Source: Paraphaeosphaeria minitans (Eukaryota; Ascomycota; Dothideomycetes; Pleosporales; Didymosphaeriaceae). From it: a stretch of 64,000 bases of DNA. The notes beneath the pieces are model-generated. The model was not told the DNA's origin. It searched no databases and saw only the letters and a program-made list of their open reading frames with translations. The translations under genes were made by a program, and so were the position numbers. Where the stretch lies: positions 682,001 to 746,000 of the forward strand of contig WJXW01000014.1 in NCBI GenBank assembly GCA_015832175.1, given 5' to 3'. Below, in pieces: positions 53,408-64,000 of this stretch (its first letter is position 1; every line of letters begins with the position of its first letter).

Positions 53408-54731
53408 ATGGCCGACGACCCTCTCACCACGAGCTCGACAGAGCAGCCGCGAGTCTACCGTCCCATACCTCGCCGCAACTTCTCGACACAGACAAACGCC
53501 TCAGACTCGCCCGCCCACGCTTTCGTCCCGTCGACACCACCCCTGGTCGCCGACACGCAGAACCGCCCCTCCGACTTCCTTGCCCAGCTCAACGCCCGCC
53601 TGCTACGGACCTACAATGCCGGTCTCAACCTCAATGACGACGGAGATGCTGAAGGGGCACCGCCACCGCGGAACAAGAGTCTCATGAATCTGACCCAGAG
53701 CACCCTGTTCGGAATCTACGACGACGACGAAAGCACACCCGTGGAGCAGAGTGTCCCGGAGACGCCCTGGGGCACCGGCGCAGAGACCCCGGGAAGGAGA
53801 CACTCCGGCATGAACAAGTGGCACAGCGGAACCGATAGCCTGGCTCTGGGTATCACTATGCAGTCGCGCAAGAAGAACGCAAATGACGACAAGGGCCGCG
53901 CACCACCATCGCCATCCTCGAGGCACGCTCCGAGACCAGAGCGACAGGGCATTTGGAAGTACACTGTATCCTTGGGAAAGCTGGCGGCATTGTTCCTCTT
54001 CGGCGTCACCTACGGCGTCATCGTCAGCCACCTGCATGACACCAGGGAGCTCGCCGCCGTACGGGTAGAGGGCTTAGATCGAGGGAACTGGGTATATCTC
54101 GCAAGTTGGGGAGTTGCTGGCCTTGTACTGGGCAGCTGCTTGCCCTATGTGGAGCTTACGTGGGGCGGACAGACCGCGAGCGATCAGGAGGAAGAGGGTG
54201 CATCAGCGCACGAGACCGAGACCAGCTTCAGCGAGCAATGGAACGACATTGTGCGAAGTGTGGGAGCTTTTCTGGCAATAGCATTCGCCATCGTAAGTAT
54301 CCAGTTGCATGTTGCAGCTGAACCGAACTAACCAACGGCAGCGCCGACTCCCCTGGCAGTCCACGCTCCAGCTCACCCTTACGCTCGCCCTCGTCAACCC
54401 AGCTCTATGGTACATTCTCGACCGCACTAAACCCGGTTTCTCGTACTCGCTTCTCGTAACGTCTATCCTGACCTCGTTCATTTTCCTCTCGGACCCCAAC
54501 ATCCTCCCCTCGCCTTCGCTACCAGCCACGACCAACGGCACGCACACCCCCTCAGCCGCACAAATGCAGGGTCATCAAGATATGTTCGTCGGTGTGGTGA
54601 GCTATGATACACTGGCCGTGGTTACATGGGTGGGCAGCGTGCTGTTCTGCAGTTGCGTGTGCTTTGGCAGTATAGGCAGACGTCTTGCCGTCTGGGACCA
54701 TCACGAGTCCGGCAGAAAGAGACAGATTTGA
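53408..54731 (+). CDS. INSIG-domain ER membrane protein (sterol regulation)
   Basis: Exons are 53408-54292 and 54342-54731 with a 49-bp phase-0 intron (424 residues). A disordered N-terminal region of about 180 residues precedes the INSIG fold: LGKLAALFLFGVTYGVIVSHLHD, NWVYLASWGVAGLVLGSCLPYV, then RRLPWQSTLQLTLTLALVNPALWYILDRTKPGF in exon 2 and two more hydrophobic segments. Homologues (yeast Nsg1/2, fission yeast Ins1, Aspergillus InsA) bind HMG-CoA reductase or SREBP-pathway proteins at the ER and tune sterol synthesis. A fungal-specific loop (about 345-370, SDPNILPSPSLPATTNGTHT) lies between the last segments. The gene is complete with a clear ATG context (ACCATGGCC). Confidence 0.92.
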
Positions 54732-55887
54732 TACCCTGATGGTTTTCTGGCATCTGAGCGAGCAGCGGTCATCCCGCGTCGCCAATTTTGTATAGCATTG
54801 TAATGGTTGGGTTAAAACGGGCATGGAGGATATCCGCTCCGGAAGGTTTCGTTTCATCTTTGGTGTCATCTACCACGGCGGAAAAATGGTGCGAATGATA
54901 CATTTGTTGACGTGCTTATGTGTTTCATTGATGCCCGTAGCTGTGCTTCGTGGCCGACCTCCTGCACCTTCCCTCGTTCCAAAGTTTGTTCCTTCTTCCA
55001 CTTCGCCACCCTTGTGCCCTATTTTCTTTCCCATTCCATGATCGTCACTGACTCGCACATTTTATCTTACGCATCCATCCACCTCTTCGCACAACGATCA
55101 TGGAACAAACTCTCTCCTCAGGCATACCCGCTTTCGAACCGTTCATCGGTTGCCCAAGGTCAGTACAATACTCCCTCATCCCGATTGAAATCCACCAGCG
55201 AACCGGACGGCAACCCAGAATTCAGCACAGTCAACACCTTGGGGTTTTTGTAGCCATGGAGGCCACCCACTCTCGGGTTAAAGAACAGGGAGTTCATCGA
55301 CACTTTATCGAGGCGGATTGTTTCCGCATTGCACATCCACTACTGCGCATACTGCGCTATTATTACCACCTTCCCTTCACTCAACCTCTTCAGTGTAACT
55401 TTGAGCAGGTATTTTCTCCTGACCATCTACTCTCTAAGAACCTTGTTCTCCGATGAGGGCACAACGATCCGGCTAACCGAACTCCAGCAGTTGTCCGCCT
55501 TGGTGTTCGCTGACCTAACACTTAAACGGCAATGCCGACCACTAGCATTCTCCTACGGCCTTGGAAATCCAAACATAACTCCACAAATTTTTGAGTGCTG
55601 TGTAGCATCCCCACAAAACGTCCCCCGCGTACCCACTCTTCCAACTCTCGGGCTGGATTTTCCCCGGATACGTCACATCGTCATGACTCGTACCGGCTTC
55701 CTCGATTGGGCTCCGGCGCCTGTGTCAGATGTGTACGATTGACCTTTCAAAAACTACATTAATCAAGAGCTCGCCTTGTATGCAAAATGACTGACACATT
55801 CTGATCTGTGCTGTCTACTTCTAGCACGTGAGCTCCATTGAAGATAACAGATTAACTTGCGCTTGTTGAATACGATTGAAGTCAGTC
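54732..55887. other. 1.15-kb intergenic region
   Basis: It holds the promoter of the downstream transporter. Open frames up to 137 codons are present (55329-55742) but are unsupported. No repeats of note. Confidence 0.5.
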
Positions 55888-57588
55888 ATGGGTGGCCTCG
55901 AGCTGCGAGGGAAGAAGCTCATAGCGATCATTCTCATGACCGCTGGCTTCGACTTCCTGCTTGTTGGATGTATAATTTCTTCTGTTCGCCCGTTCAGCTC
56001 GTGCTAACAATGTGCAGATGATCAAGGTCTATTCGGCGGTATCCTCGGCGGAGAACGCTTCAAGAACACGCTCGGAAACCCGAACCCAACCATGACTGGC
56101 CTTGTCACTGCGATATACGACATCGGATGCGCGTTAGGAGCCATATTCGCCTTCATGTTCGGCGAGCAGATCGGTCGCAAGAAGTCCATCATCCTGGCCA
56201 ATATTATCGTCATCATCGGCGCCTCTATACAGACTGCGTCTTTCGAATACTGGCAGATGTTTGTCTCCAGAATCATAGGCGGTATCGGTGTGGGCTTCTC
56301 TACAGTCGCCATTCCGATTTTGCAGTCTGAGACACTGCCTGCCCATAAGCGCGGCGCGCTGCTTGTCGTGCAGTCTGCGTTGATCATTATCGGTGTTGCG
56401 CTCGCTTCGTGGCTCTGCTTTGCATGTCTACACGCAAACAGCTCGCTCCAATGGCGGTTCCCGGTATCGTGTCAGATTCTGTTCTCGCTTCTGGTACTGA
56501 GCTTTTCGCCTTGGCTTTGCGAATCGCCCCGTTGGCTGGCTCAGCGTGGCAGAGTCGAAGAGGTAAGATTGATCTTCCCAACTCCTACCTAGTTCAAAGT
56601 CCTTACCGATGGACAGGCCAGGAACATCATCAGCCGACTACTCGACAAGCCTCTCGACGATGACCAGGTCGTGGGCCAGCTCCAAGAGATCCTAGACGCC
56701 ATTGAAGCTGAGAAGAACGAAGAGAAGCCCTCGTGGGGCGAGGTCTTCAGCAATGCCACCAAGACGCGTAACCTCCACCGCGTCATTCTCGGAATGGGGC
56801 CGTACATGATGAACCAGTGGTCCGGGGTAAGTAATGGAACATGCACAAGATTTCGCACGCCCTATCTTGGCTCACGCTGACCCGTTCCCGTGCACTAGGT
56901 TAACGCACTATGCTACTACCTGGCCTACATCCTCGAGAACTACATGGGCTACTCCCCCAGCATGGCCCTCATTCTCGCCTCCGTCGCCTTCACACAATAC
57001 GCCGTTTTCTCCTGGCCGCCGTACTTCTACATCGACCGCATCGGGCGTCGCTGGTCCGTCATGCTCTCCTCGGGCGGCTGCGCCATCTGCATGGCCATCA
57101 TCGCCGCCGGCCTCGCCAAAAACAGCTTCTCCAGCGCCGCCGCCGCCGTCGCCTTCATCTTCCTCTACCTCGACTGCTTCACCTCGGGCATCCTCCCCGT
57201 CTCCTGGTCCTACTCTTCCGAGATACAGCCCCTCCGCGTACGCAACAAAGCTACCGCCGTCGGCGTCTTCTCCCACTGGATCAGCAACTTCGTGGTCGTC
57301 ATGGTCACGCCCATCGGGCTTGACGCCATCAAGGGCAACTACTTCTGGGTCTGGGCCGTCATCTGCGCGTCGTTTGTGCCGCTGACGTATTTCTTCGGCG
57401 TGGAGACGTCCGGACGGACGCTCGAGCAGATCGACGCCATGTTCTTCCATGAGCCAAGGTTATTGATGGGCTTGAATCCCGAGAATAGGAGGGTGGTGAG
57501 GGGTGGACGGGTGGATGAGGAGCAGAGATACACGGACCTTGCGCATCGGAAGGAGAAGGAGGAGGCTGTCATGTCTGAGAGTAATTAG
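55888..57588 (+). CDS. MFS hexose-type transporter (sugar porter family)
   Basis: Exons are 55888-55969, 56018-56562, 56617-56826 and 56899-57588 (508 residues). The introns are 48, 54 and 72 bp, all phase-consistent. The marks are TAGFDFLLVGYDQGLFGG in TM1, GEQIGRKKSI and DRIGRRWSV loops, SRIIGGIGVGF, PWLCESPRWLAQRGR after TM6, YSSEIQPLRVRNKATAVG, and FFGVETSGRTLEQIDAMF after TM12, a PETxGxxLEEID variant. Twelve membrane segments are expected. YDQGLFGG is typical of fungal sugar transporters of the lactose/quinate/hexose group, and the substrate is open. The C-terminal tail is charged. Confidence 0.9.
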
Positions 57589-57854
57589 CCGTCTTTGAAT
57601 CGGGCTGGGAGAGGATAGAGGGTACAGTAGAATTTCGCGGTCAAGATCCTTCACCTTCGAAGGAGGGGCCCAGGAAAATGAGCAGAGTCACCAAGGACTA
57701 TCAGCAACGTCGGGTAATACATTTTCCACCGTGGCAAGCTCTTCGAACAAGGACATGGAGGGTGCCGCAGTAAGCCCCGACCACTCCCTTCACAATGGAA
57801 AGTCAACGCGAATGATCAAGCTACCCATCTCCATCTACCATCAAGCTCCCGAGT

Positions 57855-60800
57855 CTACTCCTTCCCAACCTTCGCCAGCACACCCCTCACGACCGGACTC
57901 CTCTCCCCACCCTCCACCTCGGGCTTCACCTTGTCCACAATCCACCCACACCCCCCAACCTTCGCAATAGCAACGAGTGCCTCCGCCCGCTTCATCCGCA
58001 TCGCCTCGGGCAACCCCTCGAAGCGCGCATCAAACATCAACTTCTCCAAGTCCTCCTTCGCCTTCTCGGTGACAGCGGTGCCGCTCGGCAGCCGCTCGAA
58101 CAGCGCGTGCAGCGCCGTGAACGTCTTGAGGTGGATGTCCTTTGCGCGGGTGGTGTTTGCTTTGATGACGAGGGGGAGGAGGGTGGAGAGGTGTGTCGCG
58201 AGGGCTTGCGGGGAGAGGAGGGAGGTGTTTGGGGCGAGGGTGAGTGCTGCGATGCACGCCGAGAGCGTGCGATCTTGCCTGGTTGTCGGGTTAGCACGCT
58301 TGCTGCGGTGTTCTAGTGTGATGGACATGTGAGAGGAGAGGAGAGGAGAGGAGAGGAGAGGAGAGGAGAGGAGAGGAGAGGAGAGGAGAGGAGAGGAGAG
58401 GAGAGGAGAGGAGAGGAGAGGAGAGGAGAGGAGAGGAGAGGAGAGGAGAGGAGAGGAGAGGAGAGGAGAGGAGAGGAGAGGAGAGGAGAGGAGAGGAGAG
58501 GAGAGGAGAGGAGAGGAGAGGAGAGGAGAGGAGAGGAGAGGAGAGGAGAGGAGAGGAGAGGAGAGGAGAGGAGAGGAGAGGAGAGGAGAGGAGAGGAGAG
58601 GAGAGGAGAGGAGAGGAGAGGAGAGGAGAGGAGAGGAGAGGAGAGGAGAGGAGAGGAGAGGAGAGGAGAGGAGAGGAGAGGAGAGGAGAGGAGAGGAGAG
58701 GAGAGGAGAGGAGAGGAGAGGAGAGGAGAGGAGAGGAGAGGAGAGGAGAGGAGAGGAGAGGAGAGGAGAGGAGAGGAGAGGAGAGGAGAGGAGAGGAGAG
58801 GAGAGGAGAGGAGAGGAGAGGAGAGAGAGAGAGGAGAGGAGAGGAGAGGAGAGGAGAGGAGAGGAGAGGAGAGGAGAGGAGAGGAGAGGAGAGGAGAGGA
58901 GAGGAGAGGAGGGTACGGACAACTGCGCATCTTTCAACGGCTCGCCGCCATCTATGTCCATTTTTTCGCCGTCGTCGTCGGCACCCAGCGTTTCTTCTAG
59001 GACGGTCTGCACAACCTCCACGACTGCGCCCGAGAGCTCCAGATCCGTGCGCGCGAGACAGATTTTACCCAGGGCGTGGAGTGCATGCGGGCGGTACGGC
59101 TTGTTCTGCCTCTTCGCCTCGCGGAGGGCGACTTTCTCCATCTGCTTCGCGACCTTCTTGTCTTCCTTCCATAGACTCTCCCCGCGCTCGACAAAGCGCA
59201 CAAAAGCCTCTAGCACGATCTCCTTGCCGTCCCACGTCTTGGCGCCCATCGCCTTGTCGAGAGACGGCCAGATAGTCTCTGCGTTGGCCTTGCTGATCGT
59301 TTCGCTGCCGGTGGTGATGGATGTCACGGCGTCAGCGATGGTCTTCGCGGCCGCATGCTTGAGCGCCCACTTCGGGCTCTCGAGGTACTTGTCTGACAGG
59401 CTGACGATTTCCTTGAGGTAGAGCAGGACGGCGCGCGATCCGGCGACGTTTTCGGACCAGGTGTCTTCGAAGAGCCGTTTGACTTGCTCGCTTGTGTCGT
59501 GTTTCGCGAGGAAGATGAAAGGAAGCAGCTCGGAGGAGAGCGATGTGAAGCGATCGGCAGCGTTCTTCGAGATAGAGAGAATGATATCGCCTGCGGTGAT
59601 ACGGGACTTCTCGTCTTCAGATTCGAAGTAAATTTTGTGGCAGAAGGCGATGGTGGCGATGAGTTGCTTGTCCGAGGCCAGCCGGGCGACGTAACCTGCG
59701 GCTGCGGCGTACGAGGATGACACGGTGTCATTACGGTCGTGGACGTACTTTTGTAGTGTCTTGAGGAACCCATCGGCGTAGGGCTTGAAGCCAAAATTGT
59801 GCCGTGTGCTGAGTGTCACTAGGATCCTAGAGCAGCCTACTTTGGAAGGCAGGCCGACTGCAGCTTTCATTGCGGCTTCGATACGCGGAACAAGGGCCTT
59901 CATCGTGTCTGCGTCCGCGAGATCAAGGCAGCGCTCGATAGACTCTGTAAGGGGCGATGAGCGGACGCTTTGTAGACGCATGTCATCAATCTTCTGCTCA
60001 GTGAGATTATACTTCGAGGCGTTCAGATGGATGTAGTTGACGGCTTCGGGCTCCAACGAGCTCAGTAGACCCAGGAGTTTCTCGACTAGCTCCGGGACAT
60101 GTGGGTTCAGCGTCTTCGCGTTGCTTTTCTTGACGATCTGAAGAAGTGTATGCACCGCGAACGAACGCACTTCCTCAGCACTAGATTCGAGACCTGACCC
60201 TGAGAACAGGAAGGGTAGTACTCGTGAAAGCATCGCGTCTGCAGACTTGATTGACGAGTCGCCCGCTTCCAGCGAACGTGTGAGTATGCCCGTGAGCACT
60301 CGAGCGAGGGAAGCAGCAGCAGCACGTACAGACTCCTTTATGTCATCAAGAACCTTGAAACATTTGTCCCAGATATCGCCAAGGTATTTCTCGTACTTTT
60401 CAATGCCCCTTCCTTGCACTAGGTCAGAAATCGCTGCGCATGAGGCTTGACGTACACGCCACTCTTTGGTCAAGATGCTAGTAAGCAGGTCATCCATTAT
60501 AGCATCGAAGTTCTTGTCGATGGTGGCAGAAGAGTCCTTGACCAGAGCATTCCAGATATCGTTCATAGATCGTTGGACGTTCGGGTTCGGATCGAATCTG
60601 TAACGATACAGCTTGGGATAGAGTTTCGGGTTCTCAGCAAGGTATCCGTCGACGCTAGAATCAGAGAATATGTTGCTCAGGCCAAATCGACCAAAAGCTG
60701 CACGGCTCGACCAAATGGAGTTGTTAGATGCCAATGACATGAAACGATAAACGAGACTAGAGTCACCGACTTCTGAGGCAAGACTTAGAATGTCCTTATA

Positions 60801-63800
60801 CGTTGTGATCGAGCCGTCGCCAGTAGGGAGAGCACCAGGCTCAAAAAGTTGTGTATCTTCCGAAACGGTACCAGACATCTTCGCTTTGTTGTCCGAAAAT
60901 GACCCTACTAGGTCGCGTACCAGATCGTCCTTGAGCTGGCGGTCACCCTTCTCATACACCAGACCAAGGCCTCGCGATGCGGCCTCTTGTACCACCTCGT
61001 CACGGTCCGAAAGGCAGTACTTGAACGCCAACTGACACTGTGGGAGGTATTGCCTAATTTCTGACTTGTGCCCACAGTACTGGAGCAGGCATAGAAGCCA
61101 GATCACCGAAGCTTTCTTGAGGGATGGTTTGGTCTGCTTGCAACCCTTGAGTGTTTTCTCGAGGACGGTAGTCAACGTTTTCTCGCGCGCTGGTCCCGAT
61201 GGGGTTATCGGAGTTGCATCCCAAGGCTCATGTGGCTGGGTCGCGTGTTCGATGTCGAGCTCCGCTACCAACGCTTTCGATTCCCATCCGGAAGCAAAGC
61301 AACTCAATGCTTCACCAACGGAGAACTGCACTTCGGGTTGTCGTACCTCATGTAGCTCGTACAACCTGTCAGCAATGAAATTGTAACCGCTTTTTTTGTC
61401 GTCGTCACTCGTCTCGTCGGTTGTAGTAGACAAATGTCCGAGCGCAAGGATTGCACTTGTTGTGCCAGCCTTGGCAGAATCATAGATCTGCTGAGCGACG
61501 TCCTGGAATTTTGCGTAAGGAGCTATGACGGAAGGGCTGATGACCTGAAACAGACTGAGCTGGTCTATGCAAGTGAAGACCGAAGCTTTCAATGTGGCAT
61601 CTTTCGACTCTGCTAGAATCTTGAACACGACATCTAGTGTCTTCTTCAGAGACTCATCGCCTGCGGAAGCCGACAGGCCTTTCCAATGCGCACGACTGAG
61701 ATAAAAGCCCAATGCTGCGATAGCACCGTTGATTTGATTGATTTCGCCACCAACGGCATCCTTCCACGTCTCTATCTTTCCGTAGAGTAACGAAAGGGAC
61801 TGTTGTGCGGGTTCGGCCTGAACATCTTCATGCGACGCCAATAAGCCGTATGCATGAGTGGCTGCCGCTCGACGATTGGCATTGTTCGATAGCACTGAAG
61901 GCTCCAGTGCGCGAAAGTCTCGCAACAACGATGCACGCTTCCAAATCGTGTCGGGACATAAGGAGAGCAAGCGGATAAAGCTACTTCCACAGTCACCAAC
62001 ATCGCTGAGTTCATCCCGTGTCAGTCGGTCAAAACTTGCTCTTAGAAGTATGGCAAGTGATGTCGCATGCGCATCCACGGCGGCAAAGGCGCGGAATGCC
62101 TGACGTGCGCGGAGATCGGAAGACATGAGAGTCTCAAGCTTGCGGCCCCAGTCTTCTGCGAACTTCTCATGTATGTCCTTGTCTGCGAGCGCGGCGTGCA
62201 TTGCAACTTCAGAGCAAAATTTGATGACGATGGGCAACGTATGTGAGAACTGTTGCTGGAACAGCTGTGCCTGCGACACTGCGTCTCCGTTGTTGTCTAC
62301 ATCCATATCATCATCGTCTTCGCCTTGGCGAGCAAAAATGAACTGAACAAGCTCATCGAAATTAGGGAAGGAGAGCTTATCCCCATCCGCATCTATACCT
62401 GGTGACGAGTTTGACATATTAAACCAAAATGGATCGAGGCCTAGTTTTTCGGCCACAGTCAGCTAAATTTGCAGCTTATCAGAATCACCCGAGCTCACCT
62501 TTCCGTCCCTCTTCTACAACCTCGTGTCTTTCGCTGCTGCCTCCGCTTACAGCAAGGATATCAATCCATCTCGCTAGTACATCATCGTATGACAGGCAGC
62601 GATTTGCAAATCTCGTTGCAGTATATTGTGTGCTCCTGAGAATCTTTTCGTCCCTCTTCTTACTAGAGTCGACGTTGGTGGAATACTTAAGCAGTATCTG
62701 CCTGAATTTCGGTCGTATGGAGTCGCTGAGGGGTGTTGAGAATGCTCCCAGGACGGACGAGAGGGCTTCATCAATGCTAACGGCGACTTCTTTCCCAGAA
62801 GCATCTTCCCTCAGGGAATGAAACAGCCATTCAAGTAGATCCAAGTTCGGCTCGAGCAATATAGAATTCGGGGACGCTTTCGCCAACAAGCCGATGGTTT
62901 CGTAACCGTATCCACGAAGCTCCATGTCCTGGTCCCTATCTGGTGTCGGCCAACCCTGGTCCTGGAGAAAGGCTCTTAAATTACCCACGAGGCCTTCGGC
63001 AATAGTAGCGAGATGATCAGCTGCACCTCTGCGAGCCACGAAGTTGACCAGAGCGAAGATCGCCGAACGATATTTGGAGGCTTCTCTGCCTGCCGTGGTT
63101 TTGTTTGTCGCACTTAATTCGGGCGAAAGCAAACCCTCTTCCACGATACGGGCGATATCTTTTGGAAACTTGGTAGACGTCACTGACTTAGATAGCATTC
63201 CTAGTATCCTGATGCGTAGGGGGACTTTTACTGCTGGGGCACCTTCGGGAGCTGATCTAATAACAGTTAGCCATCTCTTCCTCGTGCGAATCCCTGCTCG
63301 ATCCGCAGGTACCCAATGCGACTTACGAGCCAAAATATAGCCCTAACAAAGTCTTTATGACATGGTCATCCTCCAGATCGGTTGAGAGGATTACGCGCTT
63401 CAACACATCCTCACCAACTTCTGAGATCCGTGAATTGGTATCTGCGGAAGCGAAGAGCGCAGGGAGGAATTTCTCGTTTTCTGTGAACATGCCACTCGCC
63501 AACAAACGGGTCACAAGAGCTTTGGACTCGATCAGATTCAGTCCGGCATCGGAACTAGGATCCCAGGCATCAGGTTTGCCCTGCAAGGTGAGAAATTTGT
63601 ACTCCTCAACGGCAAGGCCAGGGCATCGCATTGAAGCTGCCGCATCCGGGTTTGCAGCGCGAGTTACGGTGAGCAGCAGGAGTTTGCCAAACCAGTGTGA
63701 GAGAAACTTTGCATCCTCAGACTGGACACCCAACGAAGAGCGAAGCTCGTCATCCTCTTTGCTCCCTCGTAAGGGAAGTTTGAAGTGCTTGAGAAGTCGC

Positions 63801-64000
63801 AGGATCAGATGGAAAAGCTGAGAGGTGTGCTGTTGGGACTTGTCGTAGTCGCTCGAAATCCCCTGGATCAGAATGGGAAGAAGTTCGAGCCTTTCAGAAA
63901 CGGGAAGGCGTGATATACCCTGCTGTATGTACAGAATATCAAAATGACGGATGAGGGCCACGTCGCCGTTCTCTTTAAACTGTTTAAGCAGGGCAGCTAC
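57855..64000 (-). CDS. ECM29: ECM29 proteasome-associated HEAT-repeat protein, 5' end beyond window
   Basis: Exons in the window are 64000-63327 (partial), 63256-62499, 62440-58921 and 58278-57855, giving about 1,790 residues. The N-terminal block (LLKQFKEN..ALIRHFDILYIQQGI..LPVSERLELLPILIQG) and later AISDLVQGR, VRAAAASLARVLTG and AKSGTTSAILALGHLS-type HEAT units are characteristic of ECM29. ECM29 tethers the 20S core to the 19S regulator and inspects 26S proteasome assembly. The second junction is set at G|GC (EEGRK then GLDPFWF), matching the conserved GLDP. The last intron (58279-58920, 642 bp) is almost all (GGAGA)n repeat; the frame happens to stay open through it. The donor GTCCGT is non-ideal and a GTTGTC donor 6 bp away gives the same phase. 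Confidence 0.93.
58331..58911. repeat. Giant pentanucleotide microsatellite (GGAGA)n, about 116 copies
   Basis: About 580 bp of GGAGA units (TCTCC on the coding strand of ECM29) run with a single visible interruption, an extra GA run at 58821-58834. The unit divides by three only every 15 bp. In the three frames of each strand it encodes stop-free pentapeptide repeats (SSPLL, RRGEE and permutations), so long spurious open frames appear on both strands. It lies within the predicted ECM29 intron. Confidence 0.98.

Noticed and set aside
58329..59000. 223-codon forward open frame of (RRGEE)n
   Set aside because: It is a by-product of the stop-free GGAGA repeat, antisense to ECM29, with no unique domain.
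62457..62499. ECM29 intron ending at AAATTTAG instead of AAACTAG
   Set aside because: That acceptor puts the next exon out of frame with a GTGAGC donor; the CTAG acceptor keeps phase and restores the conserved GLDP motif.

Overview
The window is a gene-dense stretch of a nuclear chromosome from a filamentous ascomycete (Pezizomycotina). The evidence is short GT..AG introns, nearly all 47-128 bp, often with CTAAC/CTGAC-type branch sites; fungal-only families (BIG1, Zn2Cys6 regulators with a fungal-specific domain, DUF4360, BIM1-like copper proteins, INSIG, ECM29); and divergent or convergent genes 0.2-1.7 kb apart. A dothideomycete is possible, but I cannot fix the order from sequence alone. 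I see no rRNA, tRNA, CRISPR, plasmid origin or intact transposon.

Left part (1-26.3 kb). A partial NFX1/FAP1-type zinc-finger gene (-) diverges from BIG1 (+). Next come the decayed 3' end of a multicopper oxidase, a DUF885 metallopeptidase-like gene, and a Gfo/Idh/MocA dehydrogenase (-) divergent from a Zn2Cys6 regulator (+). A cytochrome P450 (-) is then paired head to head with a complete NADPH-cytochrome P450 reductase (+). These are followed by a sugar/polyol transporter, a DGAT2-type diacylglycerol acyltransferase (-), an STK19-family gene and a DHA-type multidrug exporter.

Middle part (26.5-39.5 kb) is rich in secreted or surface proteins: a GPI-anchored Ser/Thr-rich protein, a BIM1-like copper protein, a GH20 hexosaminidase broken by a 26-bp tandem duplication, a DUF4360 protein and a cupredoxin. 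An AIF2-like flavoprotein, a RING protein and an F-box protein lie among them.

Right part (40-64 kb) holds an allantoate/pantothenate-type MFS transporter, a caspase-like N-terminal fragment ending at a repeat, a PAQR/AdipoR membrane protein embedded in four kinds of tandem repeat, a large Zn2Cys6 regulator, a BCS1-like AAA ATPase, an INSIG homologue, a hexose-type transporter and most of ECM29. An ECM29 intron contains about 580 bp of a nearly pure pentanucleotide repeat.

Likely functional links are few: the P450 with its neighbouring reductase, the dehydrogenase with the divergent regulator (three copies of a CGG-containing 13-mer lie between them), and sterol/lipid functions (DGAT2, INSIG, PAQR) that are dispersed rather than clustered. 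No polyketide or peptide synthase is present, so this is not a classical secondary-metabolite cluster. Exon limits were set by hand from splice signals, reading-frame phase and family conservation.
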